DNA from: Thermoguttaceae bacterium
Lineage (GTDB): Bacteria; Planctomycetota; Planctomycetia; Pirellulales; Thermoguttaceae
Reading direction: 5' to 3'
DNA: 5,227 nt
Assembly (NCBI GenBank): GCA_024653385.1
Contig: JANLFZ010000305.1
Span: forward strand, 2,258-7,484
This document shows positions 1 to 5,227 of this stretch, one piece after another (position 1 is the first letter of the stretch; every line of letters starts with the position of its first letter). Under the pieces are notes generated by a model. It was not told the origin of the DNA, did no database searches, and saw only the letters and a list, made by a program, of their open reading frames with translations. Made by a program: the position numbers and the translations under genes.

Positions 1-1023
1 CGGGAGCGCTTGCTCCATGCCGCGCGCGGCCTGACGCTGAAGGAGGCCGAGAACGTCTTCGCCAAGACCCTCGTGCTCAAGGGGAAACTCGACGCCGACG
101 ACATCGGCGTGGTCTACAGCGAGAAGCAGCAGATCGTCAAGAAGAGCGGGCTGTTGGAGTACTGCGACGCCGAGGAGACCTTCGCCCACGTGGCCGGGCT
201 GGAGAACCTGAAGCAGTGGCTGGCCAAGCGGCGGATCGCGTTCACCGAGAAGGCGGCCCGGTTCGGGCTTCCCGCGCCGCGGGGGGCGATGCTGGTGGGC
301 GTGCAAGGCTGCGGCAAGAGCCTCTGCGCCAAGGCGGTTTCGAGCCTGTGGAACCTGCCGCTCTTGCGGTTCGACCTGGGGCAGGTGTTCAGCAGCCTGG
401 TGGGTTCGAGCGAGGAGAACATCCGCCGCGCCATCCAGACCGCCGAGAGCGTCGCCCCGGCGATCCTCTGGATCGACGAGATCGACAAGGCCCTGGCCGG
501 CGCCGCGGGGTCGGCGGCCAGCGACGGGGGAACGGCGGCCCGCGTGTTCGGCACCCTCTTGACCTGGCTTTCGGAGAAGACCTCGCCCGTGTTCGTCATC
601 TGCACGGCCAACGAGATCGCCCACTTGCCGCCCGAGCTGCTCCGCAAAGGCCGCCTCGACGAGATCTTCTTCGTCGATCTGCCCAACGAGCAGGAGCGGC
701 GAGAGATCTTCCGCATCCATCTCAAGAAGCGGCGACGGGACCCGGCCCGCTTCGACCTCGACGACCTGGCCCGCGCCAGCGACGGCTACAGCGGCGCCGA
801 GATCGAAGAGGCGGTCGTCTCGGCCTTGTTCGACGCCTTCAGTCGCCAGACCGACCTGACCACCGACCTGCTCAAGGCCGCGCTGGCGGAAACCGTTCCG
901 CTCTCGCGGACGATGAACGAGGAGATGAACCGGCTGCGCAACTGGGCCTTGGGGCGGGCTCGTCCCGCGTCGCTCGTCGCGGTTCGCCCCAAGGAGGAAG
1001 CAAGCCGCAAGATCGAACTCTAG
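1..1023 (+). CDS. Ycf46-like AAA+ ATPase, C-terminal part (5' end outside window)
   Basis: The reading frame is open from base 1. The TTG at 10 is not taken as the start, because the family has about 490-500 residues and homologous sequence (a KEAENVFAK-type segment) already runs at the left edge, so roughly the first third is missing. Counting from codon 10, one AAA+ module is complete: Walker A GVQGCGKS (97-104), Walker B ILWIDE (152-157), sensor 1 Asn201, arginine-finger candidates Arg212 and Arg215 in LLRKGRLDE, and sensor 2 GYSGAEIE (259-266). The segments SSEENIRRAIQTAE (133-146), TARVFGTLLTW-like (175-186) and the C-terminal WALGRARPAS (312-321) resemble cyanobacterial and plastid Ycf46 rather than FtsH or proteasomal ATPases. 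No protease or membrane segment is visible, so it is probably a soluble remodelling ATPase. It is followed after 35 bases by DUF1257 and DUF2997 genes, which are likely partners. The molecular substrate is unknown. Confidence 0.93.
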   Translation, partial: RERLLHAARGLTLKEAENVFAKTLVLKGKLDADDIGVVYSEKQQIVKKSGLLEYCDAEETFAHVAGLENLKQWLAKRRIAFTEKAARFGLPAPRGAMLVGVQGCGKSLCAKAVSSLWNLPLLRFDLGQVFSSLVGSSEENIRRAIQTAESVAPAILWIDEIDKALAGAAGSAASDGGTAARVFGTLLTWLSEKTSPVFVICTANEIAHLPPELLRKGRLDEIFFVDLPNEQERREIFRIHLKKRRRDPARFDLDDLARASDGYSGAEIEEAVVSALFDAFSRQTDLTTDLLKAALAETVPLSRTMNEEMNRLRNWALGRARPASLVAVRPKEEASRKIEL

Positions 1024-1045
1024 CGCCCGGCCTTGCGCCGTGCGG

Positions 1046-1054
1046 AAAGGAGGA
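1046..1054 (+). promoter_or_regulatory. Strong Shine-Dalgarno site for the DUF1257 gene
   Basis: AAAGGAGGA lies five bases (counted from the GGAGG core) before the ATG at 1059. It decides the start of the DUF1257 gene, because the same frame stays open far upstream (to about 216) through the ATPase gene, where its translation is an Arg/Gly/Pro-rich shadow. The site sits in the longest plus-strand intergenic gap (1024-1058). Confidence 0.75.
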
Positions 1055-1058
1055 AGCC

Positions 1059-1520
1059 ATGAGCACCGTCCTCGTTGTGGCGCCGATCGTCATCGGCAAC
1101 TGGCCGCTGATCTCGGCCGCCGTCACCACGGCGGTCGCGAGCCTGGGCTTCGCCCTGGCCAGCGATATCGAACAGGCCCAGACGCAAGGGACCCGCGGCA
1201 AGACCCGCGCCGAAATCGAAGTCCCCGAGAGCGAAATCCTCCAGGAGGCCGCCGGCGCCGACCAGAAGATCGTGGTGGAGCGCGACGGCGTGCGGGCGAC
1301 GTTCAGCCGCGACGCCCGGGGGGCGCTGCGCGTGTGCATGGAGGGCCAAGGCCTCTCGAAGGCCGAACTCCGCCGCATCGGCCAGGAACTGATCGACCGC
1401 GTGACCCAGCAGTACGTGTACCACCGCATCATGACCGAGCTGAACGAGCGGGGCATGGCGGTCGTCGACGAACAGGTCGCCGAAGACCGGACCGTCAAGA
1501 TCCGCGTGCGCAACTGGTAG
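1059..1520 (+). CDS. DUF1257 (Ycf35-like) protein
   Basis: This 153-residue protein is about the usual size of DUF1257/Ycf35 proteins (roughly 120-150). The start is the ATG behind a strong ribosome site. The C-terminal half carries the family signature: a helix with VTQQYVYHRIM (115-125), then a MAVVDEQ strand (133-139) and a final VKIRVRNW (146-153). This matches the VTQRYAYH...LxVQRW pattern I know from cyanobacterial Ycf35. GTRGKTRAEIEV (44-55) corresponds to the family's YRGQTT-type loop. Residues 4-36 are unusually hydrophobic and uncharged (for example VLVVAPIVIGNW), replacing the charged first strand and helix of typical Ycf35. This could be a buried core, a membrane-contacting segment or a partner interface. 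No enzymatic motif is visible. The function of the family is not established; its position between ATPase and DUF2997 genes suggests an adaptor or regulator of the ATPase, which is inference. Confidence 0.85.
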   Translation: MSTVLVVAPIVIGNWPLISAAVTTAVASLGFALASDIEQAQTQGTRGKTRAEIEVPESEILQEAAGADQKIVVERDGVRATFSRDARGALRVCMEGQGLSKAELRRIGQELIDRVTQQYVYHRIMTELNERGMAVVDEQVAEDRTVKIRVRNW

Positions 1521-1532
1521 GAGCAAGACGCC

Positions 1533-1745
1533 ATGGCCCGGGAAGAGATCGAAATCGAAATCAGCCCGTCCGGCAAGGTGACGGTCCGCACCATCGGCAT
1601 CAAGGGAAAGCGCTGCCTCGACGTGGCCGAGGCCCTGGCCCGAATCATCGGACGCGAAGAGTCCCGCGAGTTGACCAGCGAATACTACGAGACCGAGGTC
1701 CACCAGCGGTCGCAAGACGAGATCCACCTCCGCCAGCGCCGGTAA
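1533..1745 (+). CDS. DUF2997 small protein
   Basis: This 70-residue protein opens with an acidic beta strand (EEIEIEISPSGKV, 4-16), followed by the IGIKGKRCLD segment (21-30), a helix around VAEALARIIG (31-40) and SEYY (49-52). That is the DUF2997 layout: a strand, a conserved G-x-K-G-x-x-C motif with Cys28, a helix ending at the small-residue/Glu segment, and a Tyr pair. The tail after residue 55 is polar and probably disordered. The ATG at 1533 has GGAG at 1520-1523 overlapping the stop of the DUF1257 gene, so translation of the two is probably coupled. The family often accompanies DUF1257, which supports both assignments. Biochemical role is unknown; the single conserved Cys could bind metal or form a thiol contact, but nothing here proves it. 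Confidence 0.88.
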   Translation: MAREEIEIEISPSGKVTVRTIGIKGKRCLDVAEALARIIGREESRELTSEYYETEVHQRSQDEIHLRQRR

Positions 1746-1751
1746 GCTCCC

Positions 1752-2738
1752 ATGCGGTGTCCGAGCTGCGAGTTCCAGAACATCCCCGGCACGGTGGTGT
1801 GCGGGCGGTGCGGGGCACGCCTCGATCTGCCCGCGGCGGAAATCGGCGTCCATCCGCCCCGGGCAGGCCGTACCCAGAAAGTGCTGCGCCGGTGGTTTCC
1901 CCTGTACGCCTGGCGACACCGCGTGTCGTTCTGGTTGGACTCGTTGCATCTGGGGCCGATGCCGACGCTCGCGTGGCCCCGGCGGGCGGCCGGAGGACTG
2001 GTGTGCATGGTCGTGCCCGGCGGCGCCCAGTTCTATCTCGGCCGGACGCGCCGCGGTTGGGCCTTTCTCGGCGCATTCGTCGCGTGTCTGGGCTGGGGGG
2101 TCTTGTTCTTTGGCACCACGATGGGAAACGTGCTCTTGGGTCTGGCCCTAAGCGCCCACCTCTCGTCGATGATCGACGCGATCTGGTCGGGAAGCCACCA
2201 GACGCAAACCCGCCTGGAATACCTCGCCGTGACGGCCTGCGCCGTGGCCGTGGTCGTGTACTGGCCGGTCGTGGCGCTGGTGGGCCGATACGCGTCGTTC
2301 GTGCGCATCCAGGCGAACACCCCGCCGTTCGTGCAGGGAGACGTGGTCGTCTACAACCGATCGGCCTATGCAGGATCGCCTCCGGAAGTCGGCGACGTGG
2401 TGCTCTACGAAATCGCCCGCCTGCAAATCGGCAATTATCTTATCCAGGGGGCGCGGATCGACCGCATCCTCGCGGGGCCAGGCCAGACCGTGGCCTTCCA
2501 GAACGCGCAGCCGATCATCGACGGGGTACCCTCGGCCTGGATGCCGCTGAATGTTCATCGAGTGCCGGCCTTCGGCGAAATGCGCGTGCCCGAGGGCAGC
2601 TACTTCATCCTGCCGAGCACCGATCCGGTCTTGCCGGTCGAGCAGATGACGCGAGCGGCCGTGGTGCCGGCCACGGCGATTCGAGGCAAGGCGGTTTGGC
2701 TCCACCGACCGCTTGGCCGCTGGTCGCGGGTGCGCTAG
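1752..2738 (+). CDS. Zinc-ribbon membrane protein with catalytically dead S26 (signal peptidase I-like) domain
   Basis: This is a 328-residue protein. It has an N-terminal zinc ribbon (C3-x2-C6 and C17-x2-C20) and a basic linker. The membrane part has hydrophobic stretches at about 82-97, 103-121, 123-140 and 157-179; its PGGAQFYLG motif (89-97) resembles TM2-type proteins. Residues about 183-318 look like peptidase S26. PPFVQGDVVV (191-200) and VGDVVLYE (213-220) mirror the PTLxxGDxVxV and GDIVVF boxes; ARIDRILAGPGQTV (234-247) mirrors YIKRVVGLPGD; AIRGKAVWL (309-317) mirrors the last strand. Aligned without gaps, the catalytic Ser position is Ala188 and the catalytic Lys position is Asp237. 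The GDNxxxSxDSR box is degenerate (ILPSTDPVLP, 286-295). It is therefore probably a non-peptidase, perhaps a binding domain. Start ATG lies six bases after the DUF2997 stop, with no clear Shine-Dalgarno, suggesting coupled translation. Topology is uncertain (three or four membrane passes). Confidence 0.72.
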   Translation: MRCPSCEFQNIPGTVVCGRCGARLDLPAAEIGVHPPRAGRTQKVLRRWFPLYAWRHRVSFWLDSLHLGPMPTLAWPRRAAGGLVCMVVPGGAQFYLGRTRRGWAFLGAFVACLGWGVLFFGTTMGNVLLGLALSAHLSSMIDAIWSGSHQTQTRLEYLAVTACAVAVVVYWPVVALVGRYASFVRIQANTPPFVQGDVVVYNRSAYAGSPPEVGDVVLYEIARLQIGNYLIQGARIDRILAGPGQTVAFQNAQPIIDGVPSAWMPLNVHRVPAFGEMRVPEGSYFILPSTDPVLPVEQMTRAAVVPATAIRGKAVWLHRPLGRWSRVR

Positions 2739-2741
2739 CGC
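2732..2741. other. Palindrome GCGCTAGCGC holding both convergent stop codons
   Basis: A perfect 10-base inverted repeat whose centre CTAG (2735-2738) contains the TAG stop of the plus-strand membrane-protein gene (2736-2738) and the TAG stop of the minus-strand gene (2737-2735). The GCG/CGC arms can form a hairpin with CTAG as the loop. The stem could extend past a bulged T2731 through two G-C pairs (2730/2742, 2729/2743) and a G-U pair. There is no T-run behind it on either strand, so it is not a standard intrinsic terminator. Confidence 0.6.
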
Positions 2742-5227
2742 CCTGGGAGAGAACACGAGCCCTGACCCTGGCCGCCCGCGGGTTTTTCCGAAGGCCGGCC
2801 GTCGCGGGGCGGTGCGGGCTCCAGGGCGATGGTGGCCTGATTGAGGTAGCTGCACGTGCACCAGCTTGCCGCGTCGGCCAGCAAGACCAGCCCGCCGGCC
2901 GGGATGGCGTTGATCCAGCATCCGGGGCGAATGCCGCCGTAATTCTCCGTGGTGCGCGCGCCTTCCAAATCGCAGTAGCCCAACGTGGCCGAGCGGTAGA
3001 CCAACAAGCGCCTCGCGCCCGCGAGAATGCCGCAGCCGTACGAACGCGAGAAGTCGAACGCCAGGCGCCGGCCCGTCAGCAGGTCCCACTGGCCCGGCTC
3101 GGCGTAGATGGCGCGGTCGATGAGGACCGGCCGCGAATGGTAACGGAAGGCTTGGTCCCACAGGCGCGTGCCGTCGGCCGCGCGGAAGGCGGCCATGCGC
3201 CCGCCGCGCTCCGAGGCCAGAGGGAACCTGGTCGGCTGGTACGACATCAAGAGGATCCCGTGCTTCTCGCCCAATGCCAAGAGCGTGCCGAAAATGTCGT
3301 CGCCGTTTTCCCAAAGGACCTTGCCGCTTTGGGCGTCGAGGCACACGAGCCGGCCGGGCGGATGGTCGGGCTTGACGTCGCGCGCCTGAGGCCGCGGCGT
3401 GTCCCCCGCGGCGGCGGGCCGGTCGATCAGGAAGACCCGGCCGCCGCCGATCGCGATCGCGTTGTGGCGGATCGAGTGCCGCGGGCGGAATGTCCAGCGC
3501 AGGACACCGGTGCCGGCGTCCATGGCGAAAAGCATGGTCGACTCGCTCCACAGCCCACGCATCTCGAGCTTGCCCAGGAACGCGTTCCACGATTCCTTGA
3601 CGACGTGCGTTTCGTCGGCCAACGAGCCGAAGAGGGTTCCGTCGGCATAGGCGATGAATCCCCAGACCCCGGGCTTGCCGTCGGGTCGGCGCGGAGCCTC
3701 CCACGCCGCACTCTGCCGGCCGGTGGCCACATCGAAGCTCAGGCATCGGTCGCCCGTGTGGACAAAGAGCCGGTCGGGCCCCAGGCACATATTGCCCCCG
3801 GTGGCCGCCACGCCGGTCAGGTGGTCCTGATGGAAGCGCGCGAGCAGGCCCTTCATCGGCACTTCCCAGAGCACCGAGCCGTTGTACGCGTTGACCGCGC
3901 GCACCGCGTCGAGTCCCTCGACGAACATCCGTCCCTGGGCGACCAGGGGCGACGGCGCGCGTCCGTGCCGGCTGGGCATGGCCAGGTCGGTGTCGCGGAA
4001 CCACAACATCCGCAGCGGGCTTTGCAGGCGGAGGTCCTCCGAGCAGACGGTGTTGGCCGAGTCTGCGTAGAGGTGCGTCCACTCGCCCGCCCCTTCCAAC
4101 GCCCCACGCACCGACTTGCGCATCGCGCCCGGCCGGCCAAGACATGCGACCCCACCGTACGGGCGCAGCACCCGCTCGACGGTGCGCCACGGCACCGCGT
4201 CGGCCCCCTCGGTGACGCTCCGGCCGGACACAACCAGATCGGCGAAGTAGTTGGGATAAGGCACCCCCGCCAGATCGGCCTGGTGGACGGTGACGCGCAC
4301 GCCGTAGAGCCCGGCGGCATGGAGCATGGCGCGGGCGGCCGCAACTTTGGCGGGATCGGCATCGACCGCGTAGATCCGCAGGTTCGTGCGCCGGGCCAGC
4401 TCGAGCGCGAATTGGCCGTCGCCGGACCCCAGGTCGAGGCAGTAACCCTGCGAAAAACCGCCTTGCCGGAGGATCTCTTCGGCCGCCGCGGCGATCCCCG
4501 GTGTTGTCGCGGAAGGCGGCGATGGCGGCGCGGGAGCGAGTTCCGTGGGCGGCCCCTCGCCCTGACCGAAGCAGTGGATCGTCCCCCGGTCGGTGCCGGC
4601 CAACAGCCGCCCACCCGCCACGGCCAGCGAGTAGGCCGTTCCCTCGACTTGCCCTTTCCAGACGCTTTGGCCGGTCTCGATGTCCAGCGCCGTCACCGTG
4701 CCGTTTCCGCCAGCCAGGACCCAGTCGCCCGCGACGATCAACGACGAGGGCGGCCCGCCGGCAAGCTCGCTCGACCAGGCCGGCGTGCCCAGCACCTTGG
4801 TTTTCTTCGGGCCCTGCTTCGTGGCCACTTCGCGTTCGAGCAGCAAGCGCCGGCGGTCGATCGCGCGGAGACGGTTCCCGCTGGCGTACACGACCCATCG
4901 AGGATGGACGGCGACCTCGACGCCCGCCGTAAAGGCATGGGCGATGGCGCGCTGTTCCTTGCCAACCGCCGCGCCCAAGACCTGCTGCAACGAGCCGTCG
5001 GCGACGGCAAACAGCGTGCCGCCGTTGACGAAGTACTGATCGAATCCGGCGACTTCGGACCCGCCGGCGCCTCGGTTGGCCTGGAGATGGAAATAGCGAA
5101 ACCGCCCATCGGAACGGCTGAAGGCGGCGGGCACGGCACGCCCGGTCGGCGCCAGGAGCACGTCGCCGGCCACGGCCAGCGCGCCCTGGACCGCCACGCC
5201 GCTTACCGCCCGGGCGCCCGGGTGGGG
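2735..5227 (-). CDS. PQQ-like beta-propeller / SAM methyltransferase fusion, N-terminus outside window
   Basis: The frame is open at the right edge and reads AVSGVAVQGALAVAGD across the GTG at 5197, so that codon is probably internal and the true start lies beyond the window. Counting from it, 820 residues remain. Residues 1-212 are propeller blades with PQQ-like repeats, for example ALDIETGQSVW (170-180) and GTDRGTIHCF (201-210). A Pro-rich linker (about 215-233) leads to a class I SAM methyltransferase domain (about 236-358). A second set of blades follows, for example AVNAYNGSVLWE (434-445), AMDAGTGVLRW (558-568) and CLDAQSGKVLWE (619-630). The C-terminal block has GGIRPGCWINAIPAGG (754-769) and WCTCSY (779-784), which I recall as conserved in planctomycete homologues. 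Known propellers of this type act outside the cytoplasm, often as scaffolds or quinoprotein dehydrogenases. I see no residues proving PQQ binding. Its substrate is unknown, and a signal peptide cannot be checked because the start is missing. Confidence 0.85.
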   Translation of the reverse strand, partial: PHPGARAVSGVAVQGALAVAGDVLLAPTGRAVPAAFSRSDGRFRYFHLQANRGAGGSEVAGFDQYFVNGGTLFAVADGSLQQVLGAAVGKEQRAIAHAFTAGVEVAVHPRWVVYASGNRLRAIDRRRLLLEREVATKQGPKKTKVLGTPAWSSELAGGPPSSLIVAGDWVLAGGNGTVTALDIETGQSVWKGQVEGTAYSLAVAGGRLLAGTDRGTIHCFGQGEGPPTELAPAPPSPPSATTPGIAAAAEEILRQGGFSQGYCLDLGSGDGQFALELARRTNLRIYAVDADPAKVAAARAMLHAAGLYGVRVTVHQADLAGVPYPNYFADLVVSGRSVTEGADAVPWRTVERVLRPYGGVACLGRPGAMRKSVRGALEGAGEWTHLYADSANTVCSEDLRLQSPLRMLWFRDTDLAMPSRHGRAPSPLVAQGRMFVEGLDAVRAVNAYNGSVLWEVPMKGLLARFHQDHLTGVAATGGNMCLGPDRLFVHTGDRCLSFDVATGRQSAAWEAPRRPDGKPGVWGFIAYADGTLFGSLADETHVVKESWNAFLGKLEMRGLWSESTMLFAMDAGTGVLRWTFRPRHSIRHNAIAIGGGRVFLIDRPAAAGDTPRPQARDVKPDHPPGRLVCLDAQSGKVLWENGDDIFGTLLALGEKHGILLMSYQPTRFPLASERGGRMAAFRAADGTRLWDQAFRYHSRPVLIDRAIYAEPGQWDLLTGRRLAFDFSRSYGCGILAGARRLLVYRSATLGYCDLEGARTTENYGGIRPGCWINAIPAGGLVLLADAASWCTCSYLNQATIALEPAPPRDGRPSEKPAGGQGQGSCSLPGR
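4124..4492 (-). other. Embedded class I SAM-dependent methyltransferase domain
   Basis: This is a domain inside the minus-strand fusion gene (about residues 236-358, counted from the GTG at 5197). Motif I is LDLGSGDG (254-261), the glycine-rich SAM-binding loop. AVDAD (277-281) ends strand 2 with an acidic residue expected to hold the SAM ribose. VHQADLAGVPYP (304-315) supplies the usual adenine-side Asp (Asp308). FADLVVSG (318-325) is the strand 4 region, and VLRPYGGVACLG (343-354) resembles the LKPGGxxxxxG strand 5 region of small-molecule methyltransferases. The SAM-binding half appears intact. No NPPY-type nucleic-acid or other substrate-specific motif is visible, so the methyl acceptor cannot be named. 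Confidence 0.85.

Noticed and set aside
10..12. TTG as the start of the ATPase gene
   Set aside because: The frame is open to base 1, the family is much longer, and no ribosome site can be seen before it. The gene is cut by the window edge.
216..1058. Upstream extension of the DUF1257 frame through the ATPase gene
   Set aside because: Its translation is an Arg/Gly/Pro-rich frame-shift shadow of a well-supported ATPase, and the strong Shine-Dalgarno at 1046-1054 fixes the start at 1059.
1020..1949. Minus-strand ORF of 309 residues antisense to three operon genes
   Set aside because: It spans the boundaries of three recognisable plus-strand genes and has the His/Asp/Leu/Ala-rich composition of an antisense shadow in high-G+C DNA. 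No family motif is visible.
1792..2738. Active type I signal peptidase (lepB)
   Set aside because: The catalytic Ser and Lys positions appear to be Ala188 and Asp237, and the conserved last box is degenerate, so an active peptidase label would be misleading.
2772..2787. Plus-strand terminator: CCGCCCGCGG followed by TTTTT
   Set aside because: The stem has only three or four pairs with a tiny loop, lies inside the propeller gene, and is explained by its coding sequence. It is too weak to call.
3853..4614. Third minus-strand frame of 253 residues over the methyltransferase region
   Set aside because: It is an Arg/Pro/Ser-rich shadow with no motif. The competing frame holds LDLGSGDG and other SAM-binding motifs.
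2148..4898. Minus-strand ORF of 916 residues in a different frame from the propeller gene
   Set aside because: Composition is dominated by Arg, Gly, Pro, Ala and His with no domain signal, and it overlaps the propeller/methyltransferase frame, which has clear motifs. It exists because stop codons are rare at this G+C.
5195..5197. GTG as the true start of the propeller fusion gene
   Set aside because: The frame stays open to 5227 and the residues before the GTG continue a propeller-like strand. No signal peptide or ribosome site is seen there.
2735..5227. PQQ-dependent alcohol dehydrogenase
   Set aside because: Only the repeat pattern of the propeller is shared. I see no adjacent-cysteine pair or catalytic Asp context of quinoprotein dehydrogenases, and a methyltransferase domain is embedded.

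Overview
This is a very compact, high-G+C bacterial window. I see no RNA gene, mobile element, CRISPR array or non-coding gap longer than 35 bases. The best guess at source is a planctomycete (Pirellulales-like). The main clue is the minus-strand gene, which joins PQQ-type beta-propeller repeats to an internal SAM methyltransferase domain; I associate this architecture, and its C-terminal Cys-x-Cys block, mainly with Planctomycetes. The assignment rests on protein resemblance from memory, not on a search.

Left part (1-2738, plus strand): four co-directional, closely packed genes, probably one operon whose promoter lies left of the window. They are (i) the C-terminal two thirds of a Ycf46-like AAA+ ATPase, (ii) a DUF1257 (Ycf35-like) protein, (iii) a 70-residue DUF2997 protein, and (iv) a membrane protein with an N-terminal zinc ribbon, a TM2-like membrane part and a C-terminal domain that looks like type I signal peptidase (S26) but lacks both catalytic residues. 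Gaps between them are 35, 12 and 6 bases. The first three belong to families known from cyanobacteria and plastids, and their function is poorly understood. Their co-occurrence suggests an AAA+ machine with two small partners, but substrate and job are not visible here.

Right part (2735-5227, minus strand): one large gene, open at the right window edge, encoding a propeller - methyltransferase - propeller protein. It converges on the operon. The two stop codons share the bases CTAG at 2735-2738, inside a perfect 10-base palindrome, so there is no intergenic room for a conventional terminator.

Most notable points: the ATPase/DUF1257/DUF2997 trio outside phototrophs, the apparent pseudo-signal peptidase coupled to it, and the SAM methyltransferase placed inside what is normally an extracytoplasmic type of fold.
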